A stretch of DNA of 64,000 bases, from assembly GCA_018267955.1 (NCBI GenBank), contig JAFDXL010000005.1, positions 434,001-498,000 of the forward strand. The letters run 5' to 3'. The translations under genes were made by a program, and so were the position numbers. Positions 43,084 to 52,147 of the stretch are shown here, in pieces; the stretch's first letter is position 1; every line of letters begins with the position of its first letter. The notes under the pieces are model-generated. The model worked only from the letters and a program-made list of their open reading frames with translations. It did no database searches and was not told where the DNA came from. This stretch comes from Bacteroidota bacterium. GTDB taxonomy: Bacteria > Bacteroidota > Bacteroidia > Chitinophagales > Chitinophagaceae.

Positions 43084-45327
43084 TTATTTACCCAAACGAT
43101 AACCAACACTAAGGCGCAGGTAACCCTGGTTGTATATCTCCCTTATGCGGGTATCCTGTATGCCCGTAAGGCTGCTGAATGTCTTGGTGTACATGAGATC
43201 AAAGAACAACCTGTTATTGACCAGGTAGTTGAAACCTACAGAATAGCTGAACCTAAACATACTTGATGGGGCTGATGAGGGGCCTGGCGTGTACTGGCTG
43301 AACGGCGTACCGTTGTACTGGAAACTACTTCCGGGATTGGGTTTAGCAGGGGCTGGCGCATTTACTGATACAGGAGCATAGATGACAGAATCGTTGCGGG
43401 TAATGCCGGAATAAGTTTTTTGATCGTCTGCAGAGTTGACAATGGTGCTGTAGCTCATTGTAACTCCGAGGTAGGGCGAGAAGCTTTTACTTACTTTAAA
43501 TTGAAGCAGTACAGGCAATTCAAACTCTATATAGCTCTTCTGTTTTATAGAACGGGTTACCACTATAGAATCGTGGCTTTGATGCAGATAATACCTGCGG
43601 GTAATGGTATCTGTAGCAAATGAATCAATGGCTTTTTTGATGGTATGGTTTGAATCCAGCGAAGAGCTGCCTGTGCGATAATAAGATTGCGGATCGTTGA
43701 GCACGTTCTTATTGATCATAGCATATTTGACGGTAGGCTGCGCAATGACAGAAATATTGGAAGCGATCTTGAATTGCAGGTAAGGGGCAAATACCAATTT
43801 ATTGGCCTGGTAGGAACCAAAACCTTTTTCAAAGCCCAGCTTAGCCCCGAAATCGAAAGGTTTTTTACCTGTTTCTGTTTTGTCTTTTTTCTTCTTTTTT
43901 TCCTTTTCGTCATAGCCTGCAGCAGCACCGCCGCCGCCACCGGATTGCGCGACTTTATCACCGCCACCCTGTGTGCCGGCATCCTTACCCGCATTACCTA
44001 ATTCATTGCCTGCGGATACCTTTTTTATACCGCGATCGTCATCGGCCTTAAAACCTTTTTGCCAATCGATTTTGGGCTTTTCTTCTGCTTTAGCTATTTC
44101 CGGTTCCTTTTTGCTTTTGTTGCCTGCTGTATTATCGAAAGAAACATCCGGCCCCTGATCTGGCTCCTGTACGTCCTCTTTTGATTTGCTTGCAGGCTTA
44201 CTATTCTTTTTAGCGGCAGCGTTGTTATTGGCCAACTTGTCAGCCGCACCAACTGTTTTCTTTGACCCACTGTTGTTACCTGTTTTTCTTGAGGGCTTAT
44301 TTGCCGTAGCTGCATTACCACCGGAATATGCATTTTCAGTTAGCGATTTCGCACCGGGAACATTTTTTGCAGTTTTTGCAACTGTGTTATTGGCGGTTGC
44401 TGTAGTTTCACCGGGAGCGTTAAAGGCAGTTTCTCCTTTTGCGCCTTTTTTTGATAATGTGCTTTTACTACCGCCAGCTTTTTTAGAAGTAGTTGCTTTT
44501 GCTAGAGGATTTTTATCAGCCCGCATATCAGATGCAGTGCCTTTTACATCTTTAGCGGGTTTACGTGTTGATGCTATGGCTTCCTTAGATGTTTTTCCTT
44601 TTTCAACAATGCCGGATGCTGATGATTCTGAGGTGGTCGCCGGGGTATTTTGATCGGCACCCTGGATGCCTGCGTCCTTGTTTTTATTTGCTGCAACGGA
44701 ACTGTTATAGCCACCAGGGGAGCTTTTCTTGCCCTTCCTGCTATGTATGGCAAAATTACTCACCGGCACTTGCTCATTGTTTTGTCCGGCTTGGTTATTG
44801 GATGCAGTACTATGGTGATTAGCAGCAGATGTATGCGCAGCCTTTGCCGATGCCTTGACTGCAGCCTTACCTTGCCCTGTGTTTTGCGTACCACCTACAG
44901 AAGCTGCACCAGATTTACCGGCGGATGAAGTGTTGCCTGTTCTATTATCAACATTGTTTTCAGTCTTGGTTGCATGCTCATTTATATGATCTTCATTTGA
45001 AAGCTCATGATCCTGTACAGCAGGTGATGGCTGTGCGGATGGTGTTGTATTTTCGGTATACCCTGTTTCCTTGTTTATAGCAGGAGATTCGGAATGGCTA
45101 CGTTTCACAGCACCAGACAAGACAAAGTATAGCACCGTAGCTATAATCGCCGCTGCCAAAGCATACCATACCCAGCTATACGAGCGTACAGGCGTATTCA
45201 CCTTTGGCGCGTAGTGGGTATCAAGCCTTTTTTCCAACGCCTCCCATACGGCAGGGGAAGGAGCCTCGGTATAATTACCTAACTCCTCGCGGAACAGCTT
45301 GTCGATATGTTTCCTGTTTTCTTCCAT
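43084..45327 (-). CDS. anti-sigma protein predicted to span both membranes (Dma-like: cytoplasmic domain, TM helix, long linker, outer-membrane barrel)
   Basis: A 747-residue protein with four parts. Residues 1-50 are cytoplasmic (HIDKLFREELGNYTEAPSPAVWEALEKRL), the pattern of Bacteroidota anti-sigma N-termini. Residues of about 51-70 are one membrane helix (WVWYALAAAIIATVLYFVL). Residues of about 75-490 are a low-complexity stretch rich in Ala, Lys, Asn, Ser, Thr and Gly, long enough to cross the periplasm unfolded. From about 492 to the end there are barrel strands (FDFGAKLGFEKGF, FAPYLQFKIASNISVIAQ, final LRLSVGYRLGK). It is encoded 10 bp after an ECF sigma factor. The same architecture is known as dual membrane-spanning anti-sigma (Dma) in Bacteroides thetaiotaomicron; I rely on recall for that. 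Confidence 0.85.
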   Translation of the reverse strand: MEENRKHIDKLFREELGNYTEAPSPAVWEALEKRLDTHYAPKVNTPVRSYSWVWYALAAAIIATVLYFVLSGAVKRSHSESPAINKETGYTENTTPSAQPSPAVQDHELSNEDHINEHATKTENNVDNRTGNTSSAGKSGAASVGGTQNTGQGKAAVKASAKAAHTSAANHHSTASNNQAGQNNEQVPVSNFAIHSRKGKKSSPGGYNSSVAANKNKDAGIQGADQNTPATTSESSASGIVEKGKTSKEAIASTRKPAKDVKGTASDMRADKNPLAKATTSKKAGGSKSTLSKKGAKGETAFNAPGETTATANNTVAKTAKNVPGAKSLTENAYSGGNAATANKPSRKTGNNSGSKKTVGAADKLANNNAAAKKNSKPASKSKEDVQEPDQGPDVSFDNTAGNKSKKEPEIAKAEEKPKIDWQKGFKADDDRGIKKVSAGNELGNAGKDAGTQGGGDKVAQSGGGGGAAAGYDEKEKKKKKDKTETGKKPFDFGAKLGFEKGFGSYQANKLVFAPYLQFKIASNISVIAQPTVKYAMINKNVLNDPQSYYRTGSSSLDSNHTIKKAIDSFATDTITRRYYLHQSHDSIVVTRSIKQKSYIEFELPVLLQFKVSKSFSPYLGVTMSYSTIVNSADDQKTYSGITRNDSVIYAPVSVNAPAPAKPNPGSSFQYNGTPFSQYTPGPSSAPSSMFRFSYSVGFNYLVNNRLFFDLMYTKTFSSLTGIQDTRIREIYNQGYLRLSVGYRLGK

Positions 45328-45337
45328 TGTCGCTGCA

Positions 45338-45916
45338 CTACATATTGTTAGTTATTTTTTCTTTTAACCGTTTACGGGCATCATTAAGATACCACCTGCT
45401 GTTGTTCTCCGTTATGCTCAGATATTCTCCTATCTCTTTATGGCTACAATCTTCGAATACGTATAAATTAAATACCGCTTTCTGGGTGTCAGGCAATTGA
45501 TGGATAAGGGCCAGTAATTCTTTGTAAGACAATTTGCTTACCGAGTCATCGACATAAACATTGTATTCTTCTACCTTGTCGTGAATGATTCTTTCGTGTT
45601 TTATATTTTGCCTTAAATGGTCGGTAACCAGGTTAATGACAATTTTCCGCATCCAGCCCTCGAAGGAACCTTTGAAGGCATACTGATCTATCCGGGTAAA
45701 GATCCGGAAGAAAGCATCGTTCAATATCTCATCTGCACCTGCCTGGTTATATAAATACCTTTTAATAATGCCGAGCACAAAGGGAGCGTAGGCCTCGTAT
45801 AGGGTTTTCTGGGCTGACCGCGTTCCGGCAAGGCAATCCTGTATCAAGCCGGGGAGCTCGTCCCGACCTGGTATACCCGGATTACGCTGACCATATGTTT
45901 GCTGGCGATCAGTCAC
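45338..45916 (-). CDS. ECF-type RNA polymerase sigma factor
   Basis: A 192-residue sigma-70 of the ECF group. Region 2 is at about residues 35-105 (YAPFVLGIIKRYL, ADEILNDAFFRIFTRI, FEGWMRKIVINLVTDHLR in part) and region 4 at about 130-185 (LPDTQKAVFNLYVFEDCSHKE, then IGEYLSITENNSRWYLNDAR). The start is GTG at 45916; no ATG is available before region 2. The following gene encodes its probable anti-sigma factor. The target promoters are unknown. Confidence 0.94.
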   Translation of the reverse strand: MTDRQQTYGQRNPGIPGRDELPGLIQDCLAGTRSAQKTLYEAYAPFVLGIIKRYLYNQAGADEILNDAFFRIFTRIDQYAFKGSFEGWMRKIVINLVTDHLRQNIKHERIIHDKVEEYNVYVDDSVSKLSYKELLALIHQLPDTQKAVFNLYVFEDCSHKEIGEYLSITENNSRWYLNDARKRLKEKITNNM

Positions 45917-46075
45917 TTTTAGCTGTAGAAATGAATCGAATACGCGGCTTTTAGGTTAATGACGAAAGAAACACTAAAAATGTTAGCATTTCGCCCAAGG
46001 TTTACCAAATTTTTTTATTTCATATTTATCTGCTTCAAATTTAATTATATCCGTGGATGGCTAGGCATGTGTTAT

Positions 46076-46083
46076 TATCTTTG
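46076..46083 (+). promoter_or_regulatory. -7 box of the GHL10 gene
   Basis: TATCTTTG, 5 nt before the ATG at 46089, so the message should be leaderless or nearly so. Confidence 0.6.
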
Positions 46084-46088
46084 CCGGT

Positions 46089-47585
46089 ATGCATTTCCCC
46101 CGTCTTTTCATCCTTTTTTTACTGTTATCTACCATTGGCTTTGCGCAAACCCCTAAGAGAGAGTTTAGGGCGGCATGGATAGCTACGGTATCTAATATAG
46201 ACTGGCCATCAAAACCGGGATTAACGGCGATGCAGCAACAGGAAGAATTCATACAAAGGATCAGCAGCCTACAGAAAATGGGGTGTAATGCAGTTATGGT
46301 ACAGGTGCGCCCCGCTGCAGACGCGTTTTATCCATCGCAGATAGAACCCTGGAGCAGGTTCCTCACAGGCAGGCAAGGCCAGCCGCCGTTTCCGTATTAC
46401 GATCCTTTGAAATTCATGATAGAAGAAACTCATAAACGAAATATGGAGTTTCATGCATGGTTTAATCCCTACCGCGCACTTACCGATAGCAAAAAGAACC
46501 CTAACCCTGCCAGTCATGTGACCATCAGGCACAAAGACTGGATCATAGCTTACGGCGGTAAATCTTACATAGACCCGGGAATACCGGAAGCCCGCCAATA
46601 TGTAGTAGATGTGATTATAGATGTTGTGAAGCGCTATGATATAGATGGCGTGCACCTGGACGATTATTTTTATCCGTATCGCGTACCGAAACTTGAATTT
46701 GGCGACTACAGCAGCTACAGCAAATATGGGAACGGCATGAACCGTGAAGACTGGCGCAGGAATAATGTCAGCATCTTTGTATCCACCCTTTACAGTGCCA
46801 TTAAGAAAGAAAAAAGGTATGTGAAGTTTGGCATTAGTCCGTTTGGCGTATGGCGCAATGCCAGCAAAGACCCTGAAGGATCGGCCACACGCGGCGGACA
46901 AACCTGCTATGACGATCTGTATGCAGATGTGGTGTTATGGCAGAAAAACGGCTGGATGGACTATGTATTGCCACAATTGTACTGGGAGCATTACCACCGC
47001 GCAGCCGCTTTTGATGTGCTGCTGCCCTGGTGGGAACAACACGCATATGGCCGCCATGTGTACTACGGCCTGGGCGCCTATCGCATGGTGGGGGTAACAC
47101 ATGGCCCCTGGGTAGGAACCGGGGAGCTGCTATCGCAAATACGTGATATCAGGCAAATGTCTGCAACACCCGGAGAAGTATATTACAGCGCCGCCAGCTT
47201 TGATAAATTGCAGGCAGCAAAAGACAGTGTTGCCCGGTATAATATATACTATGCTTTTCCGCCGGTGATGAAATGGCTGGACAGCATACCACCTGTGCCC
47301 CCAACGGCTAAAGCGATACCATCTGCACAAGGCACATTGGTACAATGGCAGATGCCCCATGCCTATGCTAAAGATGCTGCCCGCTTTGCCGTGTACCGTT
47401 TTATTAACGGAGAGCCTATCAACCTGGAAAAATCCAATAAGATCATCCGAGTGGTAAATGAAAATGAAATACTGGATGCGGAAGCGAACAAGTATAGAAA
47501 ATGTACTTATGTAGTAACCGCGCTGGACAGGCTGTGGAATGAAAGCAAGCCATCGAACGCGGTAGAAAGCCGTAACGACCAGTAG
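46089..47585 (+). CDS. secreted GHL10-type glycosyl hydrolase-like protein
   Basis: A 498-residue protein with a signal peptide (HFPRLFILFLLLSTIGFAQ). The main domain (about residues 22-330) is the GHL10 / DUF187 TIM barrel: REFRAAWIATVSNIDWPSK, MGCNAVMVQVRPAADAFYPS and the segments EFHAWFNPYR and IDGVHLDDYFYPYR with the acidic residues of the family. A fibronectin-like segment closes the protein. Relatives cleave peptidoglycan glycan strands after removal of the stem peptides, but specificity cannot be read here. Single gene after the sigma factor, in the other direction. Confidence 0.9.
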   Translation: MHFPRLFILFLLLSTIGFAQTPKREFRAAWIATVSNIDWPSKPGLTAMQQQEEFIQRISSLQKMGCNAVMVQVRPAADAFYPSQIEPWSRFLTGRQGQPPFPYYDPLKFMIEETHKRNMEFHAWFNPYRALTDSKKNPNPASHVTIRHKDWIIAYGGKSYIDPGIPEARQYVVDVIIDVVKRYDIDGVHLDDYFYPYRVPKLEFGDYSSYSKYGNGMNREDWRRNNVSIFVSTLYSAIKKEKRYVKFGISPFGVWRNASKDPEGSATRGGQTCYDDLYADVVLWQKNGWMDYVLPQLYWEHYHRAAAFDVLLPWWEQHAYGRHVYYGLGAYRMVGVTHGPWVGTGELLSQIRDIRQMSATPGEVYYSAASFDKLQAAKDSVARYNIYYAFPPVMKWLDSIPPVPPTAKAIPSAQGTLVQWQMPHAYAKDAARFAVYRFINGEPINLEKSNKIIRVVNENEILDAEANKYRKCTYVVTALDRLWNESKPSNAVESRNDQ

Positions 47586-47661
47586 AAAAATAATTTATAA
47601 ATAGGAGGATTAGCAATTTTCGTGGTTTTTAGTATCTTCAACTCCCGTAAAAGTTTAATAC

Positions 47662-48090
47662 ATGAAGTCGACATGGTATAATACCAGTATATTGTTATTG
47701 CTCTTATCTGTTGCTTTATTTGCCTGCAAAGACAAAGGTAAAAACACTGTAGTGACCCCGCCTGCCATAGGAGGCAAGGGTGGCCTTGCTACTATGCGAG
47801 TAGTGGTGCAGCATAACGGCGTGAATGTGGACAGTGGCAAAGTGTATATAAAATATAATACACTGACACCACCTGCAAACAATCGTTTTGACGACTCATG
47901 CGCCATCTTTATGGTAGAAGGAACACCAATGGCCATATTTACAGAGTTAACACAAGGCGATTATTTCATCTACGGACACGGTTGGGACATCATTGGCTCG
48001 GCTACTGTTGCCGGCACAAGGCCATACACTATTACTGCTCCTAACAAAAACGGTATTAACCTGCTTTATTTACAGACAAATAAGCAATAA
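47662..48090 (+). CDS. lipoprotein of unknown function
   Basis: A 142-residue lipoprotein; the signal peptide SILLLLLSVALFACKD has Cys at about residue 22 as the lipidation site. The mature part (MRVVVQHNGVNVDSGKVYIKY, then DYFIYGHGWD and GTRPYTIT) looks like one beta-sandwich of the carboxypeptidase-regulatory-like type. No family that I can name with confidence. It is 76 bp behind the GHL10 gene on the same strand and has its own terminator. Confidence 0.75.
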   Translation: MKSTWYNTSILLLLLSVALFACKDKGKNTVVTPPAIGGKGGLATMRVVVQHNGVNVDSGKVYIKYNTLTPPANNRFDDSCAIFMVEGTPMAIFTELTQGDYFIYGHGWDIIGSATVAGTRPYTITAPNKNGINLLYLQTNKQ

Positions 48091-48110
48091 GACAACCTTA
48101 TATATGTTTT

Positions 48111-48137
48111 AAAGGCCCCGCAATTAGCGGGGCTTTT
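48111..48137 (+). terminator. rho-independent terminator
   Basis: GCCCCGC/GCGGGGC stem (48115-48121 and 48127-48133), loop AATTA, followed by TTTT. Lies 20 bp past the lipoprotein stop. Confidence 0.85.
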
Positions 48138-48208
48138 AGCATGTTGATAACATGTGCATTTTTACAGTCTCTTAACACAGGCTGCTATGGCATGGAATTA
48201 TTAATTGT

Positions 48209-48216
48209 TAACTTTG
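48209..48216 (+). promoter_or_regulatory. putative -7 box of the TPR gene
   Basis: TAACTTTG, 15 nt before the ATG at 48232. It supports that start over an in-frame TTG at 48205, which would lie upstream of the predicted transcript. Confidence 0.5.
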
Positions 48217-48231
48217 GTAAAACAGGTAGCT

Positions 48232-49656
48232 ATGTACGATGATGATTTTCTGGATGAAGAATGGAGCTCAATGGATGAATTACTGAGCAGGTATGAACAA
48301 GTGAAGAGGGGGGAATCGACCCGGATAATGGATGAAGAAGAATTTGAGCGTGTAATTGAATACTATTTCCAAAGCAGCAATGAAGAGCAGGCCATGCTTG
48401 CCTGTGATATAGCCCGGACCTATTACCCGTTCTCAGCTTCTATATTACTGCTACGGGCAGAGATACTGACACAGGCCCAAAAATACGGACAAGCCTTAAA
48501 AATACTGGATGAAGCAGAACAATACGACCAGAACAACCTGGATGCCGTATTGCTGCGCTCAGATATATTATTGAGCCAATTTAAATATGACCAGGCAGCT
48601 CTTTTCCTGGAACAAAAATCGGGAGAGTTTGAAGGCAAGGAACAAATAGAAATATTGCTGGAGCTATCTGACGTGTATGATGAATGTGAAGAGTTTGATG
48701 CTGTGTTTGATACGCTGAAGAAAGTGATAAAAATAGATAGGCGCAACGAGGAAGCACTACAGAAAATATGCTTCTGGGCAGACTTTACCAAACGCCTGGA
48801 AGAGAGTGTTACTATACATACACAGATAACAGAAGAAGACCCTTATAACGCCCTTGCCTGGTTTAACCTCGGGGCGGCCTACCAGGGTTTGAAACTGTAT
48901 GAAAAATCTATTGACGCATATGAGTTTTGCGTAGCCATAGATGAAAACTTTGAATTTGCATACCGGAACATGGCAGACGCTTATATGCGCATGAAATGGT
49001 ACGATAAAGCTATAGAAGTACTGGAAAAGCACCTGGAAATAGCCAAAGCCGAAGACGTGATATTTGAAGCAATGGGCTATTGCTGGGAGAAGAGGAAAGA
49101 CTTTCAGCGGGCGAGGCATTTTTACCGCCAGGCATCTCAACTGAGCCCACAGGACGATAGCATATTCTACAAGATAGGAGAAACCTATGCACGTGAAAAA
49201 CAATGGGATAAGGCCGTGAAGTCCTATTCCGTTGCACTGCACCTGGACAAGGAAAATGCCACTTATTGTATGGCCATTGGCAACTGCCTGATGGAAATGG
49301 ACGCCACCAGCGAAGCCTTGGTATGCTTTTTAAACGCTGTCAGGCTGAAACCAAGTAACAAATCGACCTGGGTGGCCTTGATAAAAGGCTTATTTGCAGC
49401 AGGTTATTACGACGAAGGGTTGACGCAAATAGAAATAGCAATGGAGCATTGCGGAGATAAGCCTGATTTCAGATATTTCCAATCTGCGATGTTGTTTGAA
49501 CTTGGTAAAACCAAAGAGGCGATGCTACAACTGGAAAAAGCCCTGAAAGCAGCGCCGGCCAAGATGAAATTGTTTACGGAACTGAACCCCGAATATTTAC
49601 GCAGGAGCGGTGTTACCGACCTTATAACTAAGTATAAGAAGCAGAAAAAGAGCTAG
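48232..49656 (+). CDS. cytoplasmic tetratricopeptide-repeat protein
   Basis: A 474-residue protein without signal peptide. It starts with an acidic segment (MYDDDFLDEEWSSMDELL) and then holds about ten TPR units from residue 60 to 450, such as PYNALAWFNLGAAYQGLK, EFAYRNMADAYMRMKWYDK and DSIFYKIGETYAREKQWDK. The C-terminus ends in a basic KYKKQKKS. Proteins of this layout are common in Bacteroidota and poorly characterised; they serve as interaction scaffolds. Single gene. Confidence 0.88.
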   Translation: MYDDDFLDEEWSSMDELLSRYEQVKRGESTRIMDEEEFERVIEYYFQSSNEEQAMLACDIARTYYPFSASILLLRAEILTQAQKYGQALKILDEAEQYDQNNLDAVLLRSDILLSQFKYDQAALFLEQKSGEFEGKEQIEILLELSDVYDECEEFDAVFDTLKKVIKIDRRNEEALQKICFWADFTKRLEESVTIHTQITEEDPYNALAWFNLGAAYQGLKLYEKSIDAYEFCVAIDENFEFAYRNMADAYMRMKWYDKAIEVLEKHLEIAKAEDVIFEAMGYCWEKRKDFQRARHFYRQASQLSPQDDSIFYKIGETYAREKQWDKAVKSYSVALHLDKENATYCMAIGNCLMEMDATSEALVCFLNAVRLKPSNKSTWVALIKGLFAAGYYDEGLTQIEIAMEHCGDKPDFRYFQSAMLFELGKTKEAMLQLEKALKAAPAKMKLFTELNPEYLRRSGVTDLITKYKKQKKS

Positions 49657-49719
49657 GCGTATTTTTTCAATTTTTCATATTTCTGATGTAGGATTAATGA
49701 AAAAAATACACATTTTAAT

Positions 49720-49738
49720 ACTAATAATTCATATTAGT
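49720..49738. promoter_or_regulatory. inverted repeat at the expected -33 position of the CapD-like gene
   Basis: ACTAATA (49720-49726) and TATTAGT (49732-49738) with a 5-nt spacer. The position 19-21 nt before the -7 box at 49754 falls inside it, where an operator would block a -33 element. Weak evidence, since the region is A/T-rich. Confidence 0.35.
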
Positions 49739-49753
49739 TATTGATGTGTTTAC

Positions 49754-49761
49754 TACATTTG
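49754..49761 (+). promoter_or_regulatory. putative -7 box of the CapD-like gene
   Basis: TACATTTG, 79 nt before the ATG at 49841, so a longer leader is expected here than for most genes in the window. Confidence 0.5.
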
Positions 49762-49840
49762 CAGTGAATTACCCTATATAATAGAGGATAAGCATATCAT
49801 GCGTATGATGTGCCCATGAAAAACTTGAGAAAAAATTTCT

Positions 49841-51763
49841 ATGCACTACAGAATACGTATTTTACCACGCTGGTTAATATTTCTGTTAGATCTATTCTGC
49901 GTTGTATTTTGTCTATTCTTCTCGTTCATTCTGAGGTTCAATTTTAACCTGCAGGACGTTGCCCGGGTAGATATGTCCTTTGTGCTTGGTATAGCACTGG
50001 CCCTGAACGCAGCACTCTTCTATCTTTTAAAGAGCTATGCAGGCATTATACGCTACACGAATATTGAAGATACCTTTCGCCTGCTGATCGTAAATTCTAT
50101 TGCGGCGGTATTTTATATCTCCATCAATTTTATTGTAACGAAATCTGCCAGCAACATATTCCTGTTCCCTATATCTGCGGTGGTGATCAATTTCTTCATT
50201 ACCAACTTTGTATTGATCACCTATCGCCTGCTGGTAAGGTATATCTTCAAATATTATAAACAACACCAGGTAGATCAAACTAAAATAAAAGCAGCAGTAT
50301 ATGATACCGGCGATAACGGGTTGCAAACGAAAAAGGTAATCAATGATTTCCCGAGCAATAAACTGCATGTAGTAGCTTTTATTGATGAAGTATTAAGTAA
50401 AAGCGGCAAGCTGATGGAAGGTATCCCCATTTATAATACCGACGACAGCGGCTTTGAAAAACTAAAAACAGACAATGTAGAACTGCTGATCATAGCCAAC
50501 AGAAATATATCAAAAGATAAGCTGAATTACCTGGTAGATAAATGCCTGCAATATGGCATTAAGGTGCAACAAGTGCCACCGGTACAGAAATGGCTGGATG
50601 GCAGATTGGATACGGATGCACTCAAGGACATCAACATTGAGGAGTTGCTGGAGCGCGAAGTGATCAAGATTGATAATGACAAGATACATTTTGAGCTGAA
50701 AGGCAAAAAGATACTTGTTACCGGCGCTGCAGGTTCTATAGGCAGTGAACTGGTGCGCCAGCTGCTGAAATACAAACCTGCATTGGTGATCATGTGCGAT
50801 AAGGCAGAAACGCCGATGCACGACCTGCTGCTGGAACTGAAGGATAACAATCCTAATGCACCAATAAAACCTTACCTGGGCGATATATGCGATAAGGTGA
50901 GAATGGAGCATCTTTTTGAGATCTATAACCCGGAAGTAGTGTTTCACGCGGCTGCATACAAGCACGTGCCGCTGATGGAAGATAACCCATCCGTTGCGGT
51001 GCTGAACAATGTTTTTGGCACTAAAACACTGGCAGAGCTTTCCATATCTAACGGCGTGGAGAAGTTTGTAATGGTATCTACCGACAAGGCAGTGAATCCC
51101 ACCAACATTATGGGCGCCAGCAAACGCATTGCAGAGATTTTTACGCAGAGCTATTATAAGCACCTGCTTAATAATGACAGCCAACTGCCAAAGAATACCG
51201 TCATTACTAAATTCGTTACCACACGTTTTGGCAATGTGCTGGGCTCCAATGGATCCGTAATACCCATCTTCAAAAAACAAATGGAGAATGGCGGCCCTAT
51301 TACAGTGACGCACCCGGATATCACCCGCTATTTCATGACGATACCTGAAGCATGCCAGCTGGTAATTGAAGCCGGTGTGATGGGACAGGGCAGCGAAATA
51401 TTTGTATTTGATATGGGCGAGCCGGTGAAAATCGTAGACCTTGCAAGGAAGATCATCCGCCTGGCAGGTAAAGAGCCTGAAGTAGATATTAAGATCGCCT
51501 ACACAGGCCTGCGCCCGGGAGAGAAACTATTCGAAGAACTGTTGAATAATACAGAAAACGTAGTACCTACTTATCACGATAAGATAATGATCGCTAAGGT
51601 GCCTGAGTATGACTACCTGGTGATCAAAGACAAAGTAGAAAGGCTGATAGCTAGTGCCCAACGCCACTATACACTGGAAACAGTAGGACTGATGAAGGAG
51701 CTGGTTCCGGAATTTACCAGCAGCAACGCAACTTACGAATCAATAAAAGTTGCCAAAAGTTAA
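49841..51763 (+). CDS. membrane-anchored nucleotide-sugar 4,6-dehydratase (CapD/WbpM family)
   Basis: A 640-residue protein. About residues 1-135 contain four membrane helices, then comes a CoA-binding-like Rossmann segment, and from about 285 the short-chain dehydrogenase domain: GKKILVTGAAGSIGSELVRQ, FHAAAYKHVPLMEDNP and MVSTDKAVNPTNIMGASKR. In this last motif Met takes the place of the usual catalytic Tyr, as is normal for the WbpM/FlaA1/PglF group. It would turn UDP-GlcNAc into a 4-keto-6-deoxy sugar for polysaccharide or protein glycans. No other glycan genes are adjacent. Confidence 0.93.
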   Translation: MHYRIRILPRWLIFLLDLFCVVFCLFFSFILRFNFNLQDVARVDMSFVLGIALALNAALFYLLKSYAGIIRYTNIEDTFRLLIVNSIAAVFYISINFIVTKSASNIFLFPISAVVINFFITNFVLITYRLLVRYIFKYYKQHQVDQTKIKAAVYDTGDNGLQTKKVINDFPSNKLHVVAFIDEVLSKSGKLMEGIPIYNTDDSGFEKLKTDNVELLIIANRNISKDKLNYLVDKCLQYGIKVQQVPPVQKWLDGRLDTDALKDINIEELLEREVIKIDNDKIHFELKGKKILVTGAAGSIGSELVRQLLKYKPALVIMCDKAETPMHDLLLELKDNNPNAPIKPYLGDICDKVRMEHLFEIYNPEVVFHAAAYKHVPLMEDNPSVAVLNNVFGTKTLAELSISNGVEKFVMVSTDKAVNPTNIMGASKRIAEIFTQSYYKHLLNNDSQLPKNTVITKFVTTRFGNVLGSNGSVIPIFKKQMENGGPITVTHPDITRYFMTIPEACQLVIEAGVMGQGSEIFVFDMGEPVKIVDLARKIIRLAGKEPEVDIKIAYTGLRPGEKLFEELLNNTENVVPTYHDKIMIAKVPEYDYLVIKDKVERLIASAQRHYTLETVGLMKELVPEFTSSNATYESIKVAKS

Positions 51764-51787
51764 GAACGTATCAAAATAGGTATATAA

Positions 51788-51820
51788 AAAAAGAAGTAAG
51801 CTATTCGCTTACTTCTTTTT
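51788..51820. terminator. bidirectional terminator overlapping a gene end
   Basis: Perfect 14-bp stem (AAAAAGAAGTAAGC and complement, 51788-51801 and 51807-51820), 5-nt loop, T-run on both sides. One arm contains the stop codon and last codons of the minus-strand gene at 51809. Confidence 0.85.
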
Positions 51821-52123
51821 TATGAAATCATTCAGCTTGTCGATGGCGTCTTTTGTGGCATCCTGAGCCTTTCCGGCCCATTCGCTCATATTCTCGCCGG
51901 CCTCCTTAGCATACTTCTCCATATTATCCTTGGCAGTTTCGCCCAGGTCTTTCATTTTGTCCATTACAGATTCCTGCTCGGCAAGAAAGCTATCGATCAT
52001 GCCATGCATCATCGGCGGCACTTTACCTTTGATGAACTCAGCAACCGTTTGCACAGCTTTCACAGCTTGTTCTTCTGTGAGGCCGGCTTTTTGTTTCAAT
52101 TGTTCCAGCAATGCGTTTTCCAT
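51809..52123 (-). CDS. small helical protein of unknown function
   Basis: A 104-residue cytoplasmic protein, nearly all helix. The first half (NALLEQLKQKAGLTEEQAVK, then VAEFIKGKVPPMMHG) looks like a compact helical domain; the second half (about residues 50-100) has heptad-like Lys/Glu/Ala runs such as DNMEKYAKEAGENMSEW and could be a coiled coil. It resembles small stress-type proteins but I do not assign a family. It lies 24 bp downstream of clpX on the same strand and probably shares its transcript. Confidence 0.72.
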   Translation of the reverse strand: MENALLEQLKQKAGLTEEQAVKAVQTVAEFIKGKVPPMMHGMIDSFLAEQESVMDKMKDLGETAKDNMEKYAKEAGENMSEWAGKAQDATKDAIDKLNDFIKKK

Positions 52124-52147
52124 AAGCGTATGTATGTTTTTAAGGAA

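Noticed and set aside
44186..44653. 155-codon plus-strand frame rich in Leu, Phe and Ala
   Set aside because: It is antisense to the low-complexity linker of the anti-sigma protein, whose biased composition keeps other frames open.
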